NCBI GenBank assembly: GCA_963812965.1
Contig: CAWEXG010000017.1
Location: 1 to 16,090 of the forward strand
Source of the DNA: DASXMT01 sp963812965
GTDB lineage: Bacteria > Actinomycetota > Acidimicrobiia > Acidimicrobiales > RAAP-2
Direction: 5' to 3'
DNA length: 16,090 nt
Part shown: in pieces, positions 7,186-15,818 of the stretch
How positions within the stretch are numbered: the first letter of the stretch is position 1
Layout of the letters: each line of letters opens with the position of its first letter
Notes under the pieces: generated by a model
The model's database searches: none
Told to the model about the DNA's origin: nothing
What the model saw: only the letters and a program-made list of their open reading frames with translations
Made by a program: the position numbers and the translations under genes

Positions 7186-7835
7186 TCACCTTTCTTCTGT
7201 CCCTGCTGCTGTGTCCTTCGTGGCACCAGCTCTATCGGCACCAGCTCCACTAGCACCGGCTCGACCGGCGCGGTCCTCGTGCGACGAGCACGATCGCCCC
7301 GGGCCAGACAGGTGCTCCTCGCCCTCGTCCACCGGGCCATGGCCCACAGGAGATCCGACAGCCGGTTGAGGTACGTACCGACCAAGGATCCTTCCACCGG
7401 CTCGGCTCACGACCAGCCGCTCCGCCCTGCGAGCCACCGTCCGGGAGACGTCGAGCGCCGCCGACACCCGGTTGGCGCCGGGCACCACGAACTCGGCTCG
7501 GCATGTCGAAACGATCGATCAGCTCGTCGATGTGTGCCTCGAGGGCCGACACCATCTCCTCGGTCACCAGGGTGGTGCCGCCCACCAGCTTGGACCGCTT
7601 GGACACGTCGGTGGCCACCTCGGCCATCAGCACGTACAGGTCCCGCTCCAGCCCGACAAGCAGGATGTCGAGCTCCGATCCCGGCTCTGACTCGGCCCGG
7701 GCCACCCCGAGCACCGCCTGTGTCTCGTCCACCGCCCCGTTGACCTCGCATGGCCGTCGAGTCCTTGCGAACCCGGCCGCCGTACAGCAAGCCGGTGGTC
7801 CCGTCGTCGCCCGTCTTCGTGTAGATCTTCAGCAC
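7186..7835 (-). CDS. PduO-type cob(I)alamin adenosyltransferase, frameshifted
   Basis: ATP:cob(I)alamin adenosyltransferase, which makes adenosylcobalamin from cob(I)alamin and ATP in the cytoplasm. The N-terminus KIYTKTGDDGTTGLLYGGR is the ATP-binding loop. Further on, VDETQAVLGVARAE, the arginine-rich VSRTVARRAERLV and YLNRLSDLLWAMARW are typical of the PduO family, giving about 175 conserved residues plus an Ala/Gly-rich tail of some 40. GTG at 7835 follows GAGGG at good spacing. Four frameshifts lie near 7748, 7497, 7398 and 7329; joined, they restore the family alignment. The TGA at 7186-7188 lies three bases before the pepA start, so the two are co-transcribed. It is divergent from metH, another cobalamin gene. 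Confidence 0.82.
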
Positions 7836-7982
7836 GTCGCCCTCACTGTCGAATGCTAAGCGCCGCCGAGCCACCCCGCCGCCTGAAGCACCTCGGTCGC
7901 CGCCTGAGCTACCCGGCGGCCCGGACCACCAGGCCAACCGTCTCGCCGTGCCCGGCACAGTGCCCGGTATCCTGGGACGATC

Positions 7983-10900
7983 ATGATTGCCGACCCAGCT
8001 CTTCGAACGCCGAACACAGCTACCTGCGGGCTGTGCGCCAGCGTGTGGTGATCTTCGACGGCGCCATGGGCACCAACCTGCAGCTGGCCGACCTGACCGC
8101 CGACGACTTCGGCGGCCCCGAGCTCGAGGGTTGCAACGAGCTGCTGGTGGCTGACCCGACCCGACGTCGTCGACCGGGTCCATCGATCGTTCTTCGACGT
8201 CGGCTGCGACGTGGTGGAGACCGACACGTTCGGAGCCTTCTCGATCGTCCTCGTCGAGTACGGCCAGCAGCACCGGGTCCAGGAGCTCAACCTGGCTGCG
8301 GCCCGGCTGGCCCGCCAAGCCGCCGACGACTTCTCCACGCCCGACCGTCCTCGATGGGTGGCCGGCAACATCGGCCCCGGCACCAAGTTCCCCACCCTGG
8401 GACAGATCCGCTACGCCGAGCTGCGAGACGCCTACGAGGAGCAGGCGAGCGCCCTCCTCGACGGTGGCGTCGACCTGATCCTGATCGAGACGGTGTTCGA
8501 CCTGCTCCAGGCCAAGGCGGCGATCAACGGCGCCCGCCGGGCCATGGCCGCCACCGGGCGGGCGGTCCCCATCCAGGTCCAGGTGACCATCGAGCTGACC
8601 GGGACCATGCTCCCGGGGACCGAGATCGGGGCGGCGCTGTGCGCCCTCGAAGCGATGCGACGTGGACCTGATCGGGCTGAACTGCGCCACCGGGCCCGCC
8701 GAGATGTTCGAGCCGCTCCGCCACCTGACCGGTCACGCCCGGGTGCCTGTCACCTGCCTGCCCAACGCCGGCCTCCCCTCGGTGGTGGACGGGGCCATGC
8801 ACTACGACCTCACCCCCGACCAGCTGGCCGAGTTCCACCGCCAGTTCGTCACCGAGCTCGGCGTCTCGGTCATCGGCGGCTGCTGCGGGACCACGCCCGC
8901 CCACCTGGCCGCCGTGGTCGACGCCTGCGCACAGCTCACCCCGGCCGAACGCCAACCGGAGCCCGATCCGGGCGCGGCGTCGATCTACACCCAGGTCCCC
9001 TTCCACCAGGACACCTCGTTCCTGGTGGTGGGCGAGCGGACCAACGCCAACGGGTCGAAGAAGTTCCGCGAGGCCATGCTGGACGAGGAGTGGGACACGT
9101 GTGTGGCCATGGCGCGCGACCAGGTGAAGGAGGGCTCGCACCTCATCGACGTCTGCGTGGACTACACCGGCGCAGACGGCGTGGCCGACATGGAGGCGGT
9201 GGCATCCCGGTTCGCCACCCAGTCGACGGCGCCCCTGATGGTGGACTCCACCGAGGCCCCGGTGGTGGAGACCGCCCTGTCGTGGATCGGCGGTCGTGCC
9301 GTCATCAACTCGGTCAACTTGGAGGAAGGCGACGAGCCGGGGACCCGGTTGGACTCGTTCCTGTCCCTGGCCAAGGAGTTCGGCGCCGCCGTGGTGTGCA
9401 CCTGCATCGACACCGACGGCCAGGCCCGGACCGCCGATTGGAAGGTGCGAGCCGCCACCGCCATCCACGACATCGCCATCGAACGCTACGGCCTCAGACC
9501 CTCCGATCTGCTGTTCGACGCCCTGGCCTTGCCGCTGTCGACGGGCATGGAGGAGAGCCGCAAGGACGGGATCGAGACCATCGAGGGCATCAGGAGGATC
9601 AAGGCCGAGCTGCCCGGCGTCTACACGATCCTGGGCTTGTCCAACGTGTCGTTCGGCCTGAACCCTGCCGCTCGCCAGGTGCTCAACTCAGTGTTCTTGC
9701 ACGAGTGCGTCGAGGCAGGTCTGGACGCAGCCATCGTCCACGCATCCAAGATCCTGCCCCTGTCCAAGATCGACGAGCGGACGCGGGAAGTGTGCCTGGA
9801 CCTCGTCTACGACCGGCGTCGGGACGGCTACGACCCACTGACCGAGCTGCTCGCCCTGTTCGAAGGCAAGTCGGCGGCGTCGCAGACCACCCAGGAAGAT
9901 CGCAGTGGGTGGCCGGTGGAGCAGCGGCTCGAGAGCCGCATCGTGGACGGCGACCGAAACGGGCTGGAGGCAGACCTCGACGAGGCCATGGCAGCGGGTC
10001 ACACCCCCTTGGCCATCGTCAACGACTTCCTCTTGGCCGGGATGAAGACGGTGGGTGAGCTGTTCGCGTCGGGAGAGATGCAGCTGCCGTTCGTGCTCGG
10101 ATCGGCCGAGACGATGAAGGCCGCAGTGGCCTACTTAGAGCCGTACATGGAGAAGATCGACCAAGGTGGGAAGGGCACGATCGTGCTGGCCACCGTCAAG
10201 GGTGACGTCCACGACATCGGGAAGAACCTGGTGGACATCATCCTCACCAACAACGGCTACACCGTGCACAACCTGGGCATCAAGGTCGGCATCGCCGAGA
10301 TGCTCCAAGCACTCCAGGAGCACAAGGCCGACGCCATCGGCATGAGCGGCCTGCTGGTGAAGTCCACCCTCATCATGCGCGACAACCTCGAGGAGCTGAA
10401 CCGTCGGGGCATGGCCGACGTCCCGGTCATCCTGGGTGGGGCCGCGCTCACCCGCACCTACGTGGAACGGGATCTCCGCTCCGTCTACGACGGTCGGCTC
10501 TTCTACGGGAAGGACGCGTTCGAAGGGCTTCGCACCATGGACCGCCTGGTGGAGCTGACACGGTCGGGCGAGGAGGACGCCGAATTCGGTCGGGCTCTGG
10601 GAGGCCGCGACCTGCCGCCACGCAAGAGCGAGCAGCGGGCGGCGGCGGCAAAGGCCGCGGCCGAACGCGGTGAGACACTGCCGCCGAGGTCGCCGGAGGT
10701 AGAGACCGACAATCCCGTGTTCCCTCCCCCGTTCACCGGAACCCGGGTGGCCAAGGGCATCCCCCTCGACGACATCGCCACCTACCTCAACGAGACGGCG
10801 TTGTTCAGGAACCAGTGGGGGTACCGTCCGGAGAAGGGCGAGGACGACGCTGCGTTCAAGGACCGAGTGCGTTCGTTGTTGCGCGACCAGCTGGCCGCTG

Positions 10901-11502
10901 CCAAGGCGCAGCAGCTCCTGGTGCCCCAGGTGGCCTGGGGGCACGTCCCCGCCAACGCCGACGGTGACGACCTGGTGATCTTCAAGGACGACGACCGCAG
11001 CTCGGAGTGGATGCGGTTCGCGTTCCCCCGACAGACGGAGAAGCCGTGGCTGTGTATCAGTGACTTCTTCCGCTCGGTCGACTCCGGCCAGGAGGACTGG
11101 GCCAGCTTCCAGGTGGTCACCATGGGTGCTCGCATCTCCGAAGAGACGGCACGGCTGTTCGCCGCCGACGAGTACCAGAGCTACCTGTACCTCCACGGGC
11201 TCGGCGTCGAGATGGCCGAGGCCCTGGCCGAGTACTGGCATCACCGGATCAGGGAAGAGCTCGGGTTCGCCAACGAGGACGGTCCCACTCTCACCGGCCT
11301 GTTCCGCCAGAAGTACCGGGGCGGTCGCTACTCGTGGGGCTACCCGGCGTGCCCGGCGCTCGAGGACAACGCCAAGGTCGTAGAGCTACTCGGTGCCGAC
11401 CGGATCGGTGTCGAGGTCAGCGAAGGGTTCCAGCTCCATCCCGAGCAGTCCACCACCGCCATCATCTGCCACCACCCAAAGGCCAAGTACTTCGTCGCTT
11501 GA
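7983..11502 (+). CDS. metH: Cobalamin-dependent methionine synthase, frameshifted at the 5' end
   Basis: Transfers a methyl group from 5-methyltetrahydrofolate via cobalamin to homocysteine, giving methionine. All modules are present: homocysteine domain (about 8040-8930, VIFDGAMGTNLQ, zinc ligands in GLNCATGP and GGCCGTTPAH), pterin domain (9010-9830, VVGERTNANGSKKF), B12 cap and binding domain (9930-10560, GDVHDIGKNLVDIIL with the cobalt-ligand His), and the AdoMet activation domain (10735-11500, YRGGRYSWGYPACP). Total length of about 1170 residues suits the family. Frameshifts near 8151 and 8658 are single extra C bases. A third near 7996 is needed to join the ATG at 7983 to the conserved frame; otherwise a GTG at 8033 would be the start. 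From 8662 on the frame is clean for 946 codons. Confidence 0.93.
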
Positions 11503-11506
11503 GCCG

Positions 11507-11536
11507 GACCGATCAGGTCACGCCATTACGGTGCGT
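11507..11536. terminator. Possible hairpins after metH
   Basis: Two small stems follow the metH stop: GACC-N5-GGTC (11507-11519), then ACGCC pairing with GGTGCGT through one bulged base (11520-11536), before CGTTATT. The position between convergent genes suits a terminator, but the stems are short and the T-run is poor. Confidence 0.25.
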
Positions 11537-11538
11537 CG

Positions 11539-12099
11539 TTATTGGGGGTCTGCAGGAGGAGGCGGCGCAGGCGGCGGTCGGTCCGCCCCCGTGGAGTTGT
11601 CGGGAGCAGAGAGGTCGGGATCGTTGGAGATATGCGCCTCATAGGTACGGGCGTCGATCTTCCTGAGCAGTGGGAAATTCGGTAGCTCGAGCACCAACAA
11701 CAGAGCAGCAGCCATGACGATTGCGGGGAGGAGATACCCGTATCCGGTGACGATACCCATACCGGCGACAGCAAAAAGAGCTGCAGCAGTGGTGATCCCG
11801 TGCACCGACCCCGTGCGTCCCTTGAACACCACCCCGGCTCCGATGAACCCGATACCGGTCAGGACCCCGGCGACAGCCTGGGGAGCGTTGACAGCCGCCA
11901 CGGCGGTTACGGCGGTCGCGGCTGTACCCACCACTGCGAACGTGCGGTCACCGGCCACCGACCCTCGCAGCTGGCGTTCGAAGCCCACCGTATAAGACAA
12001 GCCAAACCCGACACCGACTCGGGCCAAGAGCTGGACATCCGATACGGCAACGGGCACAGCCACAGCGGAAACCGTAGCCACCGGGGTGCCAGACTGCAC
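11539..12099 (-). CDS. MgtC/SapB family membrane protein
   Basis: Inner-membrane protein of 186 residues. The MgtC/SapB domain is clear: LARVGVGFGLSYTVGFERQL followed by AGDRTFAVVG, then TGIGFIGAGVVFKG and VHGITTAAALFAVAGMG, with about four hydrophobic segments before residue 145. The last 45 residues are acidic and then Pro-rich, probably cytoplasmic. There is no separate C-terminal ACT-like domain of the longer MgtC proteins. The start is GTG at 12099, preceded by GGAGG (12109-12113) at nine bases. It lies 45 bases downstream of the TetR gene on the same strand, so the two are probably co-transcribed. MgtC proteins are linked to magnesium limitation and acid stress or to P-type ATPase modulation; which applies here is unknown. 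Confidence 0.87.
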   Translation of the reverse strand: MQSGTPVATVSAVAVPVAVSDVQLLARVGVGFGLSYTVGFERQLRGSVAGDRTFAVVGTAATAVTAVAAVNAPQAVAGVLTGIGFIGAGVVFKGRTGSVHGITTAAALFAVAGMGIVTGYGYLLPAIVMAAALLLVLELPNFPLLRKIDARTYEAHISNDPDLSAPDNSTGADRPPPAPPPPADPQ

Positions 12100-12144
12100 G
12101 GCCGCTGTCCTCCGGACCGGCGTTACTGTTGAACGCTTGCCTGC

Positions 12145-12756
12145 TCACCGGACGGCCACTTCCTTGTCGTTCCGCCCGATCTGTCGAATGTTCGAGATCA
12201 GCTCGACGAGGAGCGAAGGCGGGAACGCCTCTGGGTCTTTCAATCGCTCCAACGCCACCCCGTTGACCACAGCGATGAGGGCGCTGGCGAGGCTATCGCT
12301 CACCTCTCCGTGGTGACCGGTAGCCCGGGCATGCTCGGCAAGGCGCGCCCGGAGAGCATCACGCATGACCCGGTCGCGCCAGCGCAACTTCTCGAGGAGC
12401 TCTGGATTCTGTCTGGCGGCCACAGTGCACTCGAGCTCGAGGGAAAACCAGGTTGCGGCCTGGTCGATCTCTCGGGCAAGCATCTCCCCTCCAACCCGTA
12501 GCTGCTCCGAAGTGCTGACCGACGGGTCGACCTGTTCGAAGATGGCAAGCGGCGCGTCAATTCGCCGATCGAGCACAGCAAGAGCGAGATCGGCCTTCGA
12601 CGCGAAGTTCGAGTACACGGCACCCTTGGTGAGCCCGGCCGTTTCGGACACATCGTCGAGGGAGGCACCCGCGTAGCCGTGCTCGGCAAACACATCAAGG
12701 GCGGCGTTGATCAGGCGGCGCCTGGTCTCGGCTTTCTTGTCTTCGCGTCGGCCCAC
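12145..12756 (-). CDS. TetR-family transcriptional regulator
   Basis: One-component repressor of 203 residues. The N-terminal helix-turn-helix (about residues 10-55) includes RLINAALDVFAEHGYAGASL and the recognition part ETAGLTKGAVYSNFASKADL, a textbook TetR pattern. The remainder is an all-helical ligand-binding and dimer domain, with the C-terminal SDSLASALIAVVNGVALERL helix. The ligand is not predictable. GTG at 12756 follows GGAGA at seven bases. The gene is divergent from the P450, and the 90-base gap holds two near-identical palindromes that overlap both promoter regions, so it likely represses itself and the P450. MgtC lies downstream in the same direction. Confidence 0.9.
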   Translation of the reverse strand: MGRREDKKAETRRRLINAALDVFAEHGYAGASLDDVSETAGLTKGAVYSNFASKADLALAVLDRRIDAPLAIFEQVDPSVSTSEQLRVGGEMLAREIDQAATWFSLELECTVAARQNPELLEKLRWRDRVMRDALRARLAEHARATGHHGEVSDSLASALIAVVNGVALERLKDPEAFPPSLLVELISNIRQIGRNDKEVAVR

Positions 12757-12780
12757 GCAGATGTCTCCACTTGCAATTCA

Positions 12781-12810
12781 ATACTGATAGTATTAGATAC
12801 TGTTAGTATC
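12781..12810. promoter_or_regulatory. Twin palindromic operator between TetR and P450 genes
   Basis: ATACTGATAGTAT (12781-12793) and GATACTGTTAGTATC (12796-12810) are each perfect palindromes around three bases and share the half-site ATACT. Their centres are 16 bases apart, so two TetR dimers could bind side by side. TTGCAA at 12771-12776 is a possible -35 for the P450, and TAGTAT (12804-12809) or TAGATA (12794-12799) a possible -10. The palindromes are seen directly; regulator identity and repression are inferred from the divergent layout. Confidence 0.7.
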
Positions 12811-12846
12811 AAACTTTATCCCGTAAACGCTTCCGAAGGGTCCGAT

Positions 12847-14037
12847 GTGGACCTTTCTTCGCCGGATACCTTCATCTCCGACGTACCCCACAGCTACTTC
12901 GCCCATCTCCGCTCCGAGGAACCGGTTGCATGGTGCGCCGAATCCGACGGTGGATCGGGGTTCTGGTCGGTCACCCGTTACACAGACGTCGCGCTTACAA
13001 GCCGGAACACGTCGACCTTCTCCTCGGCCAAAGGAGGGTCGTTCATAGCCGACCTGGCCGAAGAGCAGCTCGCACAGCAACGCCTGTTGCTCATCAATAT
13101 GGACCCACCTGCCCACGCCCGCTATCGCCAGCTCGTCACCAAGGGCTTCACACCCAAGTCGGTGACGCTGATGGAGCGGACCGTCCGGGAACGGGCGCGA
13201 GCGCTCTTGGACAACACGCTCCGGCACGACCCGTGTGACGTCGTCGCAGAGCTGGCAGCACAGCTGCCCTTGCAGATCATCTGCGACCTGCTCGGGGTCC
13301 CCGAATCAGATCACGCGCAGGTGCTCGTCTGGAGCAACCAGCTCATGGCCGGCAACGACACCGAGTACAACGCCGAACCCGGGGCAGTCGACCAGGCCGG
13401 CGCCGAAGCATTCAGCTACTTCCATGCTCTAGCGGAAGATCGCCGCGCACGTCCTTCGGACGATCTCATCACAACGCTGGTCGAGGCCGAGCTTGAGGGA
13501 GAGCACCTCTCCGAGCTGGAAGTGGGGCTCTTCTGCGTGCTCTTGCTGGTGGGAGGGAACGAGACGACTCGCACCACGATCGCGCACGGGGTGCTCGCAC
13601 TGGCCGAGCATCCGAACGAGCGCCAGCGTCTGTCAGCAGACCTCTCCTTGGTGACGAGTGGCGTGGAGGAGATGCTCCGCTATGGATCGGCGCTCATGAG
13701 CTTCCGGCGTACGGCGACCACGAACACGATCATCGGCAACCAGGCCATCGCCGAAGGAGACAAGGTTATCCTGTGGTACGTGTCTGCGAATCGTGACGAC
13801 ACCGTGTTTCACGAGCCTGACGTGTTCGACGTCACACGGATCCCGAACCCCCATTTGGCCTTTGGGGGTGGCGGACCCCACGTCTGTCTGGGGGCGAGCC
13901 TGGCCCGAATGCAGCTACGAGTGCTGTTCGAGGAATTGCTCGGACGAGTCGAGGACATCGAGCTGGTCGGGAAACCCGTCAGGCTGCGGTCGAACTTCCT
14001 GAACGGCCTGAAACACCTCTCCGTACGCTTCGCCTGA
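12847..14037 (+). CDS. Cytochrome P450 monooxygenase
   Basis: Soluble bacterial P450 of 396 residues that inserts oxygen into a substrate using electrons from a ferredoxin system; no redox partner gene lies in the window. Visible hallmarks are the I-helix VGGNETTRTT with its Glu-Thr pair, the K-helix ExxR in EEMLRYG, and the heme loop FGGGGPHVCLGASLARMQ with the cysteine ligand near residue 345. Upstream, LINMDPPAHARYRQLVTKGF is the C-helix region. The style recalls the actinobacterial CYP124/125/142 group that acts on sterols and branched lipids, but the substrate is a guess. I chose GTG at 12847 because GAAGGG lies six bases upstream; longer starts would run through the operator and into the TetR gene. 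Control by the divergent TetR protein is likely. Confidence 0.92.
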   Translation: MDLSSPDTFISDVPHSYFAHLRSEEPVAWCAESDGGSGFWSVTRYTDVALTSRNTSTFSSAKGGSFIADLAEEQLAQQRLLLINMDPPAHARYRQLVTKGFTPKSVTLMERTVRERARALLDNTLRHDPCDVVAELAAQLPLQIICDLLGVPESDHAQVLVWSNQLMAGNDTEYNAEPGAVDQAGAEAFSYFHALAEDRRARPSDDLITTLVEAELEGEHLSELEVGLFCVLLLVGGNETTRTTIAHGVLALAEHPNERQRLSADLSLVTSGVEEMLRYGSALMSFRRTATTNTIIGNQAIAEGDKVILWYVSANRDDTVFHEPDVFDVTRIPNPHLAFGGGGPHVCLGASLARMQLRVLFEELLGRVEDIELVGKPVRLRSNFLNGLKHLSVRFA

Positions 14038-14095
14038 GAACCTGAAACAGGGTCCTGCAGCTCATTCACCGCACGGCCCCCCGTCCTTCAGACCG

Positions 14096-14124
14096 GTTGT
14101 ACCGCCCGGACAACGTCATAGACT
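14096..14124 (+). promoter_or_regulatory. hicBA promoter with inverted repeat
   Basis: TTGTAC (14097-14102) and TAGACT (14119-14124), 16 bases apart, read as -35 and -10. The arms GTTGT (14096-14100) and ACAAC (14110-14114) overlap the promoter and could be a HicB operator. The -10 ends six bases before the GTG at 14131, so the transcript is probably leaderless. Confidence 0.5.
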
Positions 14125-14130
14125 GGTGGC

Positions 14131-14370
14131 GTGAACGAGCCAGCTGACGTCGAGCTCACCGAAGTCGAATTTGTATTTGAGCCGCAGGACGAGGGCGGCT
14201 ATAGCGTTTACGCGCCCGACTTGCCGGGTCTGCACACCGAGGGCGAGACGCTCGATGAAGCGACCGCCAACGCCGAAGAAGCACTGACGCTCTACGTCGA
14301 AGGTCTCCGGGACGATGGTCGACCGGTCGGTGCTGGGATCGTGCGGCGGAGGCTCTCGATCCCAGCGTGA
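14131..14370 (+). CDS. hicB: HicB-family antitoxin
   Basis: Antitoxin of 79 residues that blocks HicA. It has the degraded RNase-H-like HicB fold: VEFVFEPQDEGGYSVYAPDL, then PGLHTEGETLDEATANAEEAL with a helix to about residue 60, and a short basic tail. No separate C-terminal HTH or RHH domain is present, so DNA binding, if any, must come from a small tail or from a complex. The gene starts at GTG 14131 without a usable Shine-Dalgarno and directly after a -10 box. It precedes hicA, with the TGA overlapping the toxin GTG, so the order is antitoxin then toxin, opposite to the first-described hicAB loci but common. Confidence 0.88.
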   Translation: MNEPADVELTEVEFVFEPQDEGGYSVYAPDLPGLHTEGETLDEATANAEEALTLYVEGLRDDGRPVGAGIVRRRLSIPA

Positions 14371-14591
14371 GCAATCATCTGCCGGTTGTCTCCGACGCTC
14401 AGCTCGTCCAAGCTCTCGAACGGGTCGGCTGGAAGGTCGTACATCAACGTGGAAGTCACGTTCGCCTGAAGCATCCCGATCGCTCGGTTCCTCTCGTCGT
14501 CCCGCTGCACAAGGAGCTGAAGCGAGGCACTCTCAGTGGCATCCTCAAGGATGCTGGCATTGACCGTGAAGAGATGACGGAGCTTCTCTGA
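14367..14591 (+). CDS. hicA: HicA-family mRNA interferase toxin
   Basis: Toxin of 74 residues with a double-stranded-RNA-binding-like fold that cleaves mRNA during translation. The core ALERVGWKVVHQRGSHVRLK has the catalytic histidine (about residue 31) in GSHVRLKHP, followed by LVVPLHKELKRGTLSGILKD and a final helix. Length and motifs are complete, so an active toxin is expected. The start codon GTG 14367 overlaps the hicB stop as GTGA, giving tight translational coupling. A small hairpin follows the stop. Confidence 0.9.
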   Translation: MSNHLPVVSDAQLVQALERVGWKVVHQRGSHVRLKHPDRSVPLVVPLHKELKRGTLSGILKDAGIDREEMTELL

Positions 14592-14592
14592 G

Positions 14593-14613
14593 GATTCACC
14601 ACCGCGGGTGATC
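14593..14613 (+). terminator. Weak hairpin after hicA
   Basis: TCACC and GGTGA pair around six bases just after the hicA stop, with a partly matched GA/TC extension. There is no T-run, so termination is uncertain. Confidence 0.25.
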
Positions 14614-14656
14614 TCCGCTCAGCTTCCCGGATCTCGGACAGCGCTCCCGGCGTGGA
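14614..14656 (-). pseudogene. Possible remnant of a Phd/YefM antitoxin C-terminus
   Basis: On the minus strand one frame reads LEEMLDVLSTPGALSEIREA, then E. The partial antitoxin at the right edge of the window has LEETLDLLSDPEAVADLREA, then E, in its C-terminal half; 13 of 21 positions are identical. Upstream the frame meets a stop within about 15 codons and there is no Phd N-terminus. Downstream the frame runs on into the hicA region instead of ending. It therefore looks like a short relic lying opposite to hicBA. Chance similarity of a 21-residue helix cannot be excluded. Confidence 0.4.
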
Positions 14657-14739
14657 CAGGACGTCGAGCATCTCTTCGAGCGTGGGCCGGCCACACCGAG
14701 CCTTTCATCTGGCCAAGGCCATCGCCCCTCGGCCACCAC

Positions 14740-15687
14740 TTATGGGATGAGAACGATCTTCCCGTGGGTGTGACCCTCCGCCAACTCCCTGTGGGCGGCG
14801 GCGGCTTCGGCGAGCGGGTAGGTGCCGGCCACCCGGACCTGGAGCTTGCCCGCTTCGGCCAACCGCACGAGCTCCAACCGGGCTGCTGAGCGGACCTCGA
14901 CGCCGGGATCGGCGCCGGGTGCACCGCCGAGGACCTTGAGCCCGAGCTCGAAGCCTCGCTGGAAAGCGGCGATGGTGGCGATCCGGTTGCGGTCGGCGAC
15001 AAGGGCGACAGACGCGTCGATCGCCTCATCGCTGCCCACCGCGTCGATCGCAGCGTCGACGCCGTCGGGGGCGAGGGCGCGGACCCGGTCCACGAGCCCG
15101 TCGCCGTACGTCACTGGCTCGGCGCCGAGCTGGCGGAGGTAGGCGTGCATGTCCTCGCTGGCCGTACCGATAACCCGGGCCCCGGTGTCGACGGCGACCT
15201 GGACCGCCATGAGGCCCACCCCGCCGGACGCGCCGTGGACAACCACGGTCTCACCTGAGCTGACACTTGTGACCGTGAGCGCATGGATGGCGGTGGTACC
15301 GGTCAGCATCAGTCCGCTGGCTTCTTCGAAGGAGAGCGTCGACGGCTTGGGCACCACCGTCGAGGCCGGGACAACGACCTGGGCGGCGTACGCACCTTGG
15401 ATCCGGTAGAGGACGACTTCGTCACCGGTGCGGATAGGGCCGGCCGGCCCTTCGGCGTTGTCGCCTACGACAGTCACCACACCAGCCGCCTCGTTGCCGA
15501 GGTGAATGGGCAGTGAGCTTCGATCACGGCCGAGGGCACCGCTGTAGAGCTTGTAGTCAATCGGGTTCGTACCGATCGCCCGGACCTCGACCGACACTTG
15601 GTCGGAGCCTGGTGGGCCAACCGGCTCGTCGATAACTGACAGGACTTCCGGCCCACCGAACGCGGTGGCCACGACTGTAGTGGGCAT
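14740..15687 (-). CDS. NADP-dependent quinone-oxidoreductase-like MDR protein
   Basis: MDR-superfamily oxidoreductase of about 315 residues. It opens MPTTVVATAFGGPEVLSVID like other quinone oxidoreductases, has RAIGTNPIDYKLYSG and HLGNEAAGVV in the GroES-like domain, a nucleotide-binding VVVHGASGGVGLMAVQVA, and ends EGHTHGKIVLIP. Zinc-ligand cysteines are absent, so NADPH-dependent reduction of quinones or enones is the likely chemistry. The ATG at 15687 fits the family N-terminus; an in-frame extension to 15792 is rich in Cys, Trp and Met and unlikely to be translated. No strong Shine-Dalgarno precedes the start. It is a distant paralogue of the MDR gene at 3495-4466. Substrate unknown. Confidence 0.86.
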   Translation of the reverse strand: MPTTVVATAFGGPEVLSVIDEPVGPPGSDQVSVEVRAIGTNPIDYKLYSGALGRDRSSLPIHLGNEAAGVVTVVGDNAEGPAGPIRTGDEVVLYRIQGAYAAQVVVPASTVVPKPSTLSFEEASGLMLTGTTAIHALTVTSVSSGETVVVHGASGGVGLMAVQVAVDTGARVIGTASEDMHAYLRQLGAEPVTYGDGLVDRVRALAPDGVDAAIDAVGSDEAIDASVALVADRNRIATIAAFQRGFELGLKVLGGAPGADPGVEVRSAARLELVRLAEAGKLQVRVAGTYPLAEAAAAHRELAEGHTHGKIVLIP

Positions 15688-15818
15688 GATGGGTGCAACC
15701 GGTGCCAGTTGCCCACTATTCCTCTCGAGATTGCCCTGGATCCTCCATGCCCACATCACGACATGTTCCGGGACCAGGCATGGGTTACACATGAACGACC
15801 GGGACCAACCACCAGCAA

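Noticed and set aside
7836..7982. Cobalamin riboswitch between the adenosyltransferase and metH genes
   Set aside because: I found no B12-box-like core (GCCACTG) or the long paired architecture; the gap is also short for one.
8524..11244. Long minus-strand frames opposite metH
   Set aside because: They are antisense shadows created by high GC at third positions; the metH frame carries all conserved motifs.
12679..12846. Upstream starts of the P450 frame
   Set aside because: They would overlap the TetR coding region and operator; GTG 12847 has a well-placed Shine-Dalgarno and gives the normal P450 length.
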